Source: Hydnum rufescens UP504
Lineage: Eukaryota > Basidiomycota > Agaricomycetes > Cantharellales > Hydnaceae
NCBI GenBank assembly: GCA_014904985.1
Contig: MU129009.1
Coordinates: forward strand, 124,001-188,000
Length of the DNA stretch: 64,000 nucleotides
Direction of reading: 5' to 3'
Shown here one piece after another: positions 13,536-24,935 of the stretch (its first letter is position 1; every line of letters begins with the position of its first letter). Made by a program: the position numbers and the translations under genes. Under the pieces are notes generated by a model. The model did not search any database, had not been told where the DNA came from, and saw only the letters and a list, made by a program, of their open reading frames with translations.

Positions 13536-14345
13536 CCAGGATGTGCACGTTCTTTGAGCGGACAGAGGTGGGTGTAAAATTATCTAATATTTTCCCTAAA
13601 GCCGCAAAAAAGTTTAGGGGCAATTTGGTATCCCTTTGACCAATACCATATCCGTTTACGATCTGGGATTGGATGACCACATGTTCTATCGTACGTGGTC
13701 GAATACACTGCACTGATTTTTTCAATCCTTCTGCCATCGCTCTGCAATATCACTCACGATGCCCAATTCCTGATATTTAAGGAAATTACTTGCTTGAGCA
13801 TATTGTACTCTGTACAAAGGGATCCAGGCCAATAGGGTTCACGCTGGCGAAAGTGAGCAAAGTAGAGTAAAGTGAAATGAAGTGAGCGAAGTGGAAGCTT
13901 GCAAAGTGAAGCAAAGTGCACTTTGCTCATCTGTGAACGGCTCTAGAGTCGCACAATTCAAAAGTCGCATTTCACTCACTTTGATCTTAGTTTTGTTATC
14001 TGCGTGACACCTTTGAAAGCAAGTCATGTAAGTGAGCAGAAGTCGAGCAAAGTCCTCACTTTGCGGCACTTCGTCACTTCGTTATTCGCAGCATGAACAT
14101 ATATAAGCTGCTACAAATTGATTGTGGAATTGTGGTACACTAATTGTTGTGCCCTCTGAAAACTCTTCCCTCACTTTCTGCTGAATTTATTATTTCAAAA
14201 CTGACCGGGAGCCAATCAAGGTTGTTTGTGATTGGTGGCAGAGGAACCATGTGATACAATTCAACGGAAACCCCCATTAGGCTCTCATTTATTCAAATTA
14301 TTGAGAGGGCGCGCGACACGTAGAGAAAGGTTGGAGGACCATACC
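13536..14345. repeat. Intergenic with AAGTGAGC-type low-complexity repeats
   Basis: Between the divergent aminotransferase and hydrolase genes, about 13846-14090 is built from variants of AAAGTGAGCAAAGT and GAAGTGAGCGAAGTG. Reverse-complement copies (CACTTTGC, TCACTTCGTCACTTCG) lie further right, so part can fold on itself. No coding sequence is apparent. It presumably also contains both promoters. Confidence 0.5.
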
Positions 14346-16434
14346 ATGTCAATAACCACGGGTAGAGTGCTTTTTGAAGACGATGTCCCACACCCTCCTT
14401 CCAGAAGAACTTTGGGTTATTATGCCGCCCTCATCATCGTCGTCCTATATGGGCCATCACCCCTGCGTCCTGGATCTTTCTTGGTGTCGAAATATGGAGA
14501 CATGGCGCACATGGAATCCATCGTGTTTCATCCCCCGCTGAAAAGGTTTTTACTGTCTGGGCCCTCCTAGAGGTTCGTCTATAACCGGATAGGTAGAATT
14601 TGCTTAGTGATCCTGCCTGACGCACTCCAGATTCTATTTTCGATATACCACCTTATTGTCGTTGCCCAGCTTTCGAGGAAAACTTCCAATATTGTCTTAA
14701 CCTCCGTCGACAACGTCCGTCGATTATATTCCCGTATTCTCCATCTGGGCCTGCATAATGCCCCCGCAAATGGCGCATTGTCCCGAATCCCATCTCATGT
14801 GCCCCCCTCACAGCTGAGCATGGAAGATGTTCCGCTTCTCGATCGATCAGATCCACGAGCCGTCGATTTCCGACAGAGTCTCCGAAGCTGGTTTCGCAAC
14901 TCTCCATGGTCCACTTTGACGCGTGCGCACGTGTCAACGTGGATCTCCTGGACAATTTTCAATGCTTCAGTTGATACCCTCTCGCTAGAGCAGAAGGGGG
15001 TAGTTTCACACGCCATTGATGTGATAGAACGACGCGCGGGCTCTAAACTCCCGTTAGAAGCGAACGATCCAACTTCAGCCCACATCAGGCCCCTTCTCCT
15101 GACCTTGGATCCGATGAGCATCCACTGTCGTCCTGCTATTATGTACGCCACCATCAATTTTGTTTCATTTGTATGCCAGGAATGGTACCAATGGCGATTC
15201 GGCGCACACCATGAACAATACGGTGACCTCGAGTACACCACTTCCATACACTTTGGTCTGCCAGCATATAATAACCATTCTATATCCAGATATCTTATCC
15301 GTGATCCAGTGACGACTGCGATTCCGGGGAAAGACAATGCGCCCATCCTGTTTTTGCATGGGCTGGGCATTGGGATCACTCAATACCACCTGGTCATCAC
15401 CGAGCTCCTGTCCAATCCGGCGTTCAATTCTAGGGCGATCGTCATCGTCATCCAACCGCACATTACTCAATCCCTCTTCCACCCTCGTCACCTTAGTCCC
15501 CTAAACAGGGAGAAAACCGTCCGCGATCTTCGAGGCCTGATCTTGAAGACACTGAATAATAATAAAGCTAGTGCTCCTAAGACAGAAAGTTGTCGTCCTT
15601 AGTCATTCCTTGTACGTCGTCTCTGCTTTGATTTGGCTGAAAGGTTGGCTGATCATTTTGATGTTTGTAGCGGCTCCGTCCCTCATGCTTGGTTGCTCAA
15701 AGCCTATCCGGAACTTCTCGAGAGATCGTGCTTCGTTGATCCAGGTAGATGAATCTTCACTTCCTTTTTTCATCGCATATGTATGGTGTTACTTATGACC
15801 CCTCCCCACCCAGTTGTATTCTGTTTGTGGGAAGGAGGTTCGTGTTTATACCATGTTTGGAATTTGAGGACTTGACACTCCCTCATAATCAGATGTATGC
15901 TATAATTTCGTCTATAAGGCGCCGACGAATGTGCGTTATGTTTCTTGCGTTCTGAAGGCCCTGGCCATACTACTTACAATGGTATTGTTCACGTAGGCAA
16001 TCGAAGTGCTCTCCCGATATTTGGTCGGATCTGAGCTTGGCATAGCCAATACTATTCAACGTAATTTCGACGTACGTAGCCTGGTTCTATTTATTTTGCT
16101 GGAGCTCAGACATAGTTTGACCGAGACGACCTTCCCAAGTGGTCTGCAAATACATTGTTCTTAGAAGAGATCCCGAATGCGCTCGACCCGTCCCGTACCA
16201 TGTTCTTTCTCGGTGGGAAGGACGCTATAGTGGCATCCGACGTATGTCTCATTTTCTCTCATTCCTTCCTTGTATTTCCCTGACCCCTGAGTTGTATAGC
16301 GAGTGCGACGATATCTGATCGCGCACGGAGTGACCATGAAGGGCCTTCGCTACGATGAGAAACGCTGCACACGGGGGGCCTTGGAGGTCGGGGGTTCAGC
16401 CCTTGCGAGTATCATTGCTTGGCTGGAGAAATGA
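14346..16434 (+). CDS. Alpha/beta hydrolase with N-terminal membrane helices
   Basis: A basidiomycete-type alpha/beta hydrolase of unknown substrate. The N terminus (MSITTGRVLFEDDVPHPPS) leads into two hydrophobic stretches, YYAALIIVV and VFTVWALLEILFSIYHLIVV, likely membrane helices. The hydrolase core shows APILFLHGLGIGITQYH (oxyanion HG) at about 15340. The nucleophile motif SHSFG is split by an intron near 15610, followed by PHAWLLKAYPELLERSCFVDP and LWEGDVCYNFVYKAP. The acid region is FFLGGKDAIV at about 16200-16240. The expected catalytic His lies in an AHGG-like stretch near 16365, but this reads correctly only after two compensating one-base changes. Other frame breaks are near 14440 (in the first membrane helix) and 15560. 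Exons are separated by 50-70-nt introns. It could be a pseudogene, but the homopolymer-type lesions shared with neighbours favour sequence errors. Confidence 0.75.
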
Positions 16435-17707
16435 TCTGGCTTTGAGACCCTATTATATTAGCTGCTAAGTTAGATTAGATTGTCGTCAAGCTACTGACAG
16501 CAATAATGAAGAACGCTTTGAGTGACGCTCCTGGTGCAGCTCTATATATAGTGACTACGATAATGTGAGAGCATCTGCGAGGCAGATTACGGTAGGTGTG
16601 AGAGGTGAATTGTCTCCTTTTGGGAGTAGAGTGTCCTGGGCGTTCTAAACATTATTCCCAATGGCGTTGTGTGTCTGATGTCCAATTCTCCTACTCTACA
16701 TTTAAAGCCTGTAATTGCAAGAGGACGTAAGCTAAAAGACTATCCAGTCTTCCCACACGCAAGGAGCACTATCGAGGCCAATCATCGTGATGTCTTTTAC
16801 ATCCCTTAGACTTGCGGGCACGGGCCGAAAAAATTTACAGTATCGGTGAATTGAACACCGACCTCTTCCTCTATTCACATGGAAGGGAAGAATCCTAACC
16901 ATTGGACCAATACTGTTACCGGTGGTATGATCGCCTGAGGCATTATTATTGTGAGATTACGACTCCCTTACCGGCTCGAGATTCACATCGGATGATCTCC
17001 TCATTCCTTTCCGGACAACCTTTACAAAAGCATGCTCTGAGAGTGAGAATATCTACTTGCGATCGTGGCTGATTTCTATCTATCTGTAATGTATCTATTC
17101 CCCGGTATGGATATCGTTTCATGACTGAAATTTAACTTGTTCATGCCTGAACAGTACTAGTGGCAGGTCTCTAGGGCCTTTGTGTGTTATCTCGTGTTAG
17201 ATTTAGCGGAGCACATTTATCCGAATTGGCTAATTAGTTCTCAATCTGAGGATGAATCTCCTCCCCAGCGAACCCCAGCGTGCGTCGGATGCAACAACAA
17301 TTACAGTCTGCGGCAAGACCCGAAGTGCAGGGTCTCATAAGACCACCACATTACTGCCTCTTCTTCAGCCTTCCGGACGCGTGCATTTGTCGTCCCAACG
17401 GCACTATCAATTGCACGACTCTCTTTGTCTGCTCCTTTCGCAACTGTACTCACAGGTTATTTGTCCTCATTTCAGTCTCCGTGTCCTAACTGTTAATGTA
17501 AGAGTTTCCTCTTATTCCATTCGATTTTACTTCGCAACGGTGCTCTGTTTTGGTTCTTTTAATATCTCTTTCTCTCTCTGCTTGTTGGCTGCGTTCCTGT
17601 ATTGACATATTCCTATTCTGATTATCCAACGGATTCTGTGCTGTGTTTTGGACCCCGACTCTTATGTTTATGTCAACAAAGCAATATCCAAGTCAAAACT
17701 GACCGAT
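16435..17707. other. Intergenic region containing one tRNA
   Basis: Apart from the tRNA-Gly at 16836-16916 I see no supported gene here. Short ORFs at 17252-17605 have no recognisable motif and are probably part of the 5' region of the downstream RRM gene. Confidence 0.45.
16836..16916 (-). tRNA. tRNA-Gly(UCC) with 9-nt intron
   Basis: On the minus strand the cloverleaf is: acceptor ACAGTAT paired with ATACTGT plus discriminator A; D arm GTCC-AATGGTTA-GGAT; anticodon stem CTTCC/GGAAG; loop CTTCCA..A; variable AGGT; T arm CGGTG-TTCAATT-CACCG. The loop gives anticodon TCC (glycine). A 9-nt intron TGTGAATAG sits between positions 37 and 38, the canonical nuclear tRNA intron site. The A-box (TGGTCCAATGGTTAGG) and a B-box-like GTTCAATTC are present. 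All stems pair, so I am fairly sure, though the acceptor is unusually AT-rich for Gly. Confidence 0.85.
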
Positions 17708-19320
17708 ATGGGAGAAGATGATGTCGACTTGTATGGTGAAGATTATGATGAGCAATATGATGAACAAGTGCGTTCCATCATATATCTTACCACGTTCGAC
17801 AGCAAGTCTCACGGCCGGCAATGATCCTAGTCGTCCAACATTCCTGTAGCTCAGGGTGGGCATGAACCAAGTGTCGGTGAAAAAAGGCAGAGGCCGGAGA
17901 GCCCAGGACATGAACAAGACCAATATGATGCGAATGTACGCTACTACTGCTTTGCCTGCTGCTTCTTCTTGTATATCGTGCGGCTGTACTCAGTATTCTG
18001 TAACTCTGACCATGTAATTCCCTCCTTCCCATCTCGTCCGTATCCGCTTCTGCTGTATACAGGGCCAAGGTCAATCTCTATCTTCTGGCCCGAGGAACCC
18101 TCCCGTGGGCATGATGAACCAAAGCCAGACGCAGCAGCAAAGTTCCAGTGCTGCTGGGTATGCATCGCAATCACTGTCTGGAAACAACAGCTTACCCGCC
18201 GGTCCTGCTGGTCCACGCAATGTAAACGATGACGCCCTCTTTATCGGCGAAATGCCATGGGTCAGAGACTTGGGTTGTTATAAAATGACTTGGTTTGGTT
18301 TTTTCTCACGACTTTTTACACCCCCTACAACGATATGTAGTGGGCGACAGATGAAGATTTACGGCAGGTCGCAGCCGAAGTAGGCGTTCATATCGAATTG
18401 AAGGATATCACGTTCTCTGAGCACAAGGTTAATGGCAAAAGCAAAGGGTAGATTATCTCCATCGCTTCATAACTTCCAGTGCACCCTCTAATCCTTCGAC
18501 ATTCGTTCGCATGCAGTCTAGCCTATGTGGAATGCGGTAGCAACGAAAATGCTGCCCGTGTCAAGGCATGGTTTGACGAAAAGTAAGTTTCCAGCCCTCG
18601 GTTGCTTTCTTGGCCCACTGAATTTGAGCGGTGTCGGAACCTCCTTGTTCGCAGTGAAATTCACAATCGCAAAGCGCACGTAACATTTACGCAATCCGCC
18701 AATGGAAACCCATTCCGAACTCTACCTAAAGGCGAGTATCCCAGAATCTATCTAGATCGAACGGATGAACGGCTATTGATATTTGCCTTGGCTCAATCTT
18801 AGACCCCCCACCACGCGCTGGAGGAACACGCCCAAATAATTCTGGCGGGCGTGGTGGATTCCAGAATGCCAGTGGTCCTGCGCCAACGATGCGCAGTGGC
18901 GGTGGCGGTGGCGGTGGAGTAGGGGCGAATCCAATGATGATGAATCCAGCTGCGATGGGCAATCCGATGATGGGCGTCGGGGTTCCACTTCCTCTGTCGG
19001 GCGGGACAATGATGGGAGGCATGAACCCATGATGGGCGGTATGAATTTTCGAGGGAACGCACCGATGGGTCCGGCCAGCATGATGGGTGGCGGTGGTCGT
19101 GGGTTCAATTCTATGGGCCAGATGCGCGGGGGTGCTACTGGGTTCATGGGCGGGAGGACAGATGGGTCGGGGGATGATGGGTAGTCAGGGTGGGTTTGGC
19201 GGGCCAGCTTCGGGGCATTTCAATCCTGCGTTTATGGGGAATATGGGGATGGGTGGACCCCCTCCCTCTGCTCCCGATGGACCCAAGGCAGCCAAGCGAA
19301 CTCGACTCGATGGATCGTAG
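17708..19320 (+). CDS. CPSF6-like RRM protein (mRNA 3'-end processing)
   Basis: Resembles the RRM subunit of cleavage factor Im (CPSF6 family), a nuclear RNA-binding factor in poly(A)-site choice. It starts [20 protein letters not shown], the acidic N terminus typical of the family. One RRM follows: ALFIGEMPW (RNP2) at about 18225-18260, an intron of about 80 nt, then [25 protein letters not shown] (RNP1) at about 18435-18530, and [18 protein letters not shown]. The C-terminal part (about 18795-19318) is rich in Gly, Met and Pro and ends [11 protein letters not shown], a basic nuclear-type tail. In this low-complexity part the frame shifts near 19030 (AACCCATGATG) and again near 19150, the second restoring a long open frame. 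These look like single-base errors in repetitive sequence. Confidence 0.8.
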
Positions 19321-19643
19321 CCACTTGCAGGCGGTAGATTTTTCAGAGAGGAAAATTTATCTTCTTTCTTGTAACGTTCGTATTGTCTCCATCGTTTCGA
19401 ATACCGATGAAACTCTCACGTCCCGGAAATTGCCCCTGACCGTCAAAACGGGAATGATGATCGTCTTCAGTATGAGTTCAGGTCACCTTAGCGATCTTCA
19501 CTTGGTAGACCTCTCATCTTTATACCCCTTCTTGCCCTACTCTGGGCACCTTGATCGTCTCTGATTTCTTGGCATCTACTACCAATAATCGGGTGAGCAC
19601 CAGATGTGCATCTGTGTGACCTAGGTTCCAAAGGAGCTCAAGT

Positions 19644-22600
19644 ATGCGACCTTTCATTGTTGTGATGGAAAGATATCGAGAAATCCGGGACGATCGTTCT
19701 TCAGGACCTCACCTATTGCGATGTCGTACAGTCCTCGCGCACCATCTGGCCCAAGATTTTCATCGCCTCATTCTCCGAGGCATTCTCGACTCGCCAGTCT
19801 ATCCAGAGACAGATGGATTGAAATCTAGCCCGCTGGCAGCGTCTGAAACCCAGCCACCGAGTCGCAAAGTCAATAACAGTGTTGATATTGGACTGTCACG
19901 CAACGCTCGCAAGGGGTCTATTTCCTATAAACAAGGAGACTTGCGCGACGTCCCAGAGCACAGTAACACCCAGGAGACGAGATCTCCTGCCCCCAGATGG
20001 CTTGTTATTGTCATTCCCACCTCCCTTTTAGATCTGGACACCGTCAATCCGAGCTTGTCACATTCTGATACCCCAAGACGAACGTCTTCTGGTGTCCTTG
20101 TGCCCCTCCTTCCAACGGTGAGCATAGCCCTGCTCCGCGGCATAATCGTGCAGCCTAAGACTACCTGGTCAATATTAATCCCTCGATAAACCTAGCTGTA
20201 CCTGCAATTAGTTGCCATAGCGCGTGAATTCAGCTTGCCCAGCACTGCAGGCTTGCGCACATACCTTCGAGTCCCCGATCCTGCGTACAATAGTCGATCT
20301 AATCCTGGCCCTCGAATTATGGACGGCGTTTGGCCCCTGCTCTGGCGCCAGTTCCTCGGATCACCAGATGAGCATACCATGAATTCGAACCATCTACTGC
20401 CAATTGCAGGAAGGATAGAGCTCGATGTCGATTTGCGTGTTGCAAGATGGTACAGTGCATGGGCCCGGGCTCACGGGAAACTAACAACGAAATCCGATGC
20501 TTTCGCAAGTTTCAGCTATCCACCACGGGGGGATATTCGTACTCCGCCCCCGGGCACCGGTGATGATGCACCAGGGGAAGGGGAAACCCAGGTCCACCCT
20601 ATCCACCGCTCTCCACGACCACATTTGCGACAACTTTCTCTCCTCGAACGACGGGCTCGCAAACTGTCGTCGCTCTCATCAATCTGTCGTGCTGTGGTAG
20701 GATGCGATCAGCCCAGTGCCCCTGTTCTGCGTGATATAGAACCCACGTCTCTTGAATCAGACAGCCTAGTTGTGCCGCTTCCACCTGACTGTCAACGCGA
20801 AGGTGTTGAGCTGGAGACAAAAAACCCCAACCAGTGTCGAGGCCCCTAAGCATGAAACTCATCCCCTTCCCACGATGATAGTCCCATCACCCCCAGCGCT
20901 GGACTTGGACGATTTCCCATGGTCTACCTCATCTGCCAGTCCCGCTGCTCATCGACCGTGCCAATGTGCTCTTGGCCTCCCCTTCCCGCTCTGTGCACAT
21001 TGCCGATCGAGTGGCTGGTTCAGTTGGACTGACACCGACTAGTGCAACGTCATTTGGGCCTTGGCGATCTGGGCTAGTCTCGCCAGTATGCAGCTTTGCA
21101 TCTCGCCGTCCATCGCCAGACATTGCGAAACGTGTAATGGAGGATCCACCGTATACGCCCGTGGCGGCTGCCTCCTGGGCTTTGCCTAATAATGACTCTG
21201 AGGATGTACCACCACCAAGTCCTCTGCTCCGCACTCCTGATATCGGGGAACGGATGACCAGCCCAACAATGGGGCCACATTCCAAGCGTACGTCCTATTT
21301 GCCCATGTATGGCCTTACCACCAAAGTCTTGTATCTCTTGCTTCTTCAGATGAGGTTACTTTACGAGTTGGATCTTTCAGGCGAGCAGCAGGACTGAATG
21401 CCAAGAACCCCATCCGTTTCCCCCCATGCGTGGCCCTCTCCGTGAGCTTGTGCTTCTTCGCTTTGTTCAAGCCAGTCAATCTATCCCGTAGATTTGGGAG
21501 GCGAAGTGCCCAGAAGCCAACGCAACGTGGTTCCAGTGTTCGGTCAAATCAGTAAGACTGAGTACCGATCTTTTTGAAACATCGTAATCATATTTATTGA
21601 CTAATCTAGGCTCCCGGCCACAGTAATTGGACGCTACCCTGTCATGTCCACCATGGACTATCCCGACTTGATCATCTGTACGCGAACTTCTCATCTTGGA
21701 ATCAAATCATTACCTGAACTCTCTGTGGCCTTTTAGATCCTCCTGTCCATCCATTCTTAGAGATTTGTAGGTTTCTATCAAATTTTGCTTTCAGTTTCAA
21801 ATTCCTCATTGTCCAGTCAATATCATCAGATCCCGCCAAGACAGCTACAATTCCCAATACGGTAGAGAAGCCAGCCGATACTTTCCAGGATGTTGATGGC
21901 ACAGTGATTCAAGGACTTGGAGCGTCGCATCCTAGCGTCAAGCTCTACCCGCCCGAGTATCGACATGATGGTCAGATGGTGATGCACTCGGAACGAGCTG
22001 CAGTTCCGGATGCGGAAGGAAACGATTCTCCGAACCGTCTCATACCAGCATACCCCTATTTTCAGCTTTACCCCCCCGTGTATCCGCACGTTGCTCAAAT
22101 GCTATATCCTACAGCGATTCGAGGAAAGGACGAGAACGCTCCAGGGACACTGACCCCAGCATACCCGACATTCGAGCCGGACGAATCTGTGTACCGTCAT
22201 GATCTTTACCCTGGACTGGCGACACAAACGCAAGCCCAGGTGCCGGAACTGGAGAATTGAATTTCACTTGGGCTTCAAAATATCCCTTCCTTGTCATCTG
22301 TACGTCCCTATCAAGCTCGTCACACTGTGTGGGACCCATTGTTCATTAACTCTTCACGTCAATGTCAACAAGACCCTGACGTCTATCCCTCTTTGGTCAT
22401 CTACCCACCTCGTGCCGGTTTGACGATGGAAGATGTTGAGGATGACGAATCGTCCACCCCGTCGATTCCTCACTACCCATACATCAGCTTTGACATGCCC
22501 ACGCCTGAAGACATGTCCATTTGGCCTCTCTCTCCTGAGCCACGGGTTCAAAATATGGCATTTATGATGGACGTATTTGCAAACAACAGTAAGTATAGTC

Positions 22601-23121
22601 GTTATTTATAGAGTACCTGACCAACTCCCAGTGTCTTTGATCTAGGCTTGGTCCTTGATTATAGCCCAAGTCCATCCCCGAGCCTAATGCCACGTCGACC
22701 CCCGACGCCGATGCCATCTTTGGAAGACGGTCAGCTCTTACTGCACGACGATGTCACATTCGAAACGGACCCACGGGCCCGCCGAGTTGCTTTCGCCCCC
22801 CGGCGGGGCTCACAAATACCTTCGTACTCGTCGGAGGAAAATTTCTTAATACTAGATGACGATAGCGATCTGGATGATGCATTCGATGTTCCGTGGGCCA
22901 GCACAACATCATCTTTCTCGCAAGACATCCCCATTCATGTTGCGTTGCTGGAAGACGAGCTATCCCGCCAAGAGTCTCTAGAGACTATTACAGCGGTCCA
23001 TTCCAGTAAGTTTTCTTGGCGGGGAACTGCCGCTCTGTCGCCTGGTGCATATGTAGGAGCCCTATCCTTGACTGGGACGCCGTATTCTTTCGTTCGTGAT
23101 GACTACGTAGGGATACCTTAA
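19644..23121 (+). CDS. Conserved fungal protein with YP-rich repeats, function unknown
   Basis: I do not recognise a function. The first part (19644-20189, then 20206-20849) has short hydrophobic stretches (WLVIVIPTSLLDLDTVNP; GVLVPLLPT) followed by REFSLPSTAGLRTYLRVPDP, MDGVWPLLWRQFLG and LPIAGRIELDVDLRVARWYSAW, suggesting a folded domain. A long Ser/Pro-rich, probably disordered middle follows (about 20860-21410). The last part (about 21830-23121) carries imperfect repeats of the type YPYFQLYPPVYPHV: HPSVKLYPPEY, PAYPYFQLYPPVYPHV, PAYPTFEPDESVY, DVYPSLVIYPP and PHYPYISFD. Acidic Ser-rich sequence ends the protein at the TAA of 23119-23121. Several introns (for example near 22270-22340 and 22590-22645) are inferred. 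Joining both halves as one gene is uncertain; the YP-repeat part may be separate. The start codon is only the first ATG of the open stretch. Confidence 0.5.
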
Positions 23122-23271
23122 AGTATATGTGGCATGACACTATGCATTACAAGAGCCTCTGATGGGTATCGGTGTGACCCGAGTATGGAGTCCACTGGGG
23201 GAAATACCACGACCACACTGATAGGGGTTGAGTCCAAACAATATGCAAGCTAAAGGGGGAGATGCAAAAGA

Positions 23272-24544
23272 TCATTCATCATCATCGTCATGACCATCCT
23301 CCTTCTCCATGTCTTCTCCCGAAGGGCTGTCCTGACTTGTTTTCGCCTGGGGCTGCACATTCACCGATGCATTTTCGCCCCCGTCTGCAAATGGAGAAAG
23401 GCTGTGATGCGAAGCCTGGCATCGATCGTGCAGGTGGTGGCCATACACGCGCAAACCATCGTCATTATCTTCCAGCTCCTGAGTTTCTAGAGCGGCTCGG
23501 GCCTGGGCTTGAGCGATCGCATCTCGCCTTTGTCTATCCAGTTCATCACGAAGGTGCTTTTCTTTCCGATCGTCCTCGTACGCTAGACGTACCTAGAAAG
23601 AGGGTGAGGATGATTTCGGCGGAGAATGAGATGGACAGGGTGCGTCCGCTGGTTGAAGGAAGAGGAGATAACATAGGGGGTTGACATGGATGTGGAACGT
23701 ACCAATTCGCGTTGTCTGGCTTGAGCTTTCTTTTCAGCATCGCGTGCAGCCTTGGCATGTTCTTTAGTGGTGACTTCTCGCTCCACGACCTCTTGCAGAC
23801 AATCGGCGCCATTCCTCAAGCTCCTGATATTTTTAGGCGTAGGGTTGAATACGTATATGGGCTGAAAGCTAATAATCGATACAGATCAGCAGTGATACCC
23901 ATATCGGGAGATCGGGACCATACTTTACGACGTCTGCCCGAAATCCACACTGATCAAATAGAACCGTGAGCCCCACAACAAAATAAAATAAATAAGTAAA
24001 GAGAGAGCCCACAGCAATTGCGTACTCCATGGAACTTTTCGGCTCAACCACTAATAAATAATACCTAAGTCATCGTAATCAAGGAAGAATAACCTCATAC
24101 GAACAATAGCGTTGAATCGTAGGATTCGTTCTCTTAAACTGGCAGTATTTGCCCTCATCCGGGTGCTCCAGGATGTTGTTGGCCAATTTGAGCAACGTCT
24201 AACCAAGCAATGTCGTTGTCAGCCGATTACAGTAAGTGAAGATGGGTTTCCCGGTTGCGTTCCGGACCTTGATGGATTCAATGGCCAGTTTCGCGTCGTT
24301 GTGGCGCTGGATACCGGCAGACAGAAGACGACGGAACATCTGCGGAGACCATGAAATGAGGTTGGATCCAATGATACTTCTGGAGCCTGTTGACAATGAC
24401 CTTCTTCTCCTCGTGATTTGCTTTTTCTTCAGCAATGCTCGGATCGGTTCTGGCTTCAGATGAGCGTGTCAGGGCGGCATTTACGAAGATTTCTCGGGCT
24501 GGCACAGCAGGAGCAGAGGATGATGCTGGGTCTGAAGATGACAT
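23272..24544 (-). CDS. PUB-domain protein
   Basis: Starts MSSSDPASSSAPAVPAREIF at 24544. A helical segment (REIFVNAALTRSSEARTDPSIAEEKANHEEK) precedes a PUB-like domain: MFRRLLSAGIQRHNDAKLAIESIKV, then LLKLANNILEHPDEGKYCQFKRTNPTIQR, then VEPKSSMEYAIAVG and CGFRADVVKYGP (about 24345 down to 23890). PUB domains bind the p97/Cdc48 C terminus, so a role in ubiquitin/Cdc48 pathways is an inference. After it comes a charged coiled coil (VVEREVTTKEHAKAARDAEKKAQARQREL; YEDDRKEKHLRDELDRQRR) and an acidic C terminus ending GHDDDDE. Four or more introns split it. The junction near 24350-24400 does not keep frame cleanly. The initiator lies about 390 bp from the stop of the next gene on the same strand. 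Confidence 0.6.
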
Positions 24545-24935
24545 TTGTCGAGTTCAGGTTCACCCGGCCTAGACCGTAATTCATTTCCTCCCACGCACGG
24601 AACCAATCGAGCCCCCATCCTCCTAGGGACTAGTTGCACTGGGGGTTCTTCGCAAGCCGTCGTTCCTATTACTGTTCCCATTGGTCTTACTTCAACATTC
24701 GACATTGTCCACGACGGGACGACCAATGCAGTGGACCTTTCAGATTCCCGCTGCGTTTAGCAAAGGAATACGCACATATAACAAGAATATAATCCAATTT
24801 CTGTGACTATGACCAGCGACGCGTTGAGATGAACATTTGCGCAGCCAGCCCTCGTTTTGGGATCAATGGCCAGCCATGTTACATGGAGGTCCAGTTAACC
24901 ACCCACCAACTCTTACAAGCAGGCATAAAAACATT
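24545..24935. other. Intergenic region, no gene seen
   Basis: This holds the PUB gene's upstream region and the 3' end of the STB6-like gene. I see no RNA gene or repeat. Confidence 0.4.

Noticed and set aside
17252..17605. ORF of 117 codons upstream of the RRM gene
   Set aside because: No recognisable motif, overlapping ORFs in other frames, and Phe/Leu/Ser-rich composition typical of pyrimidine-rich non-coding DNA.
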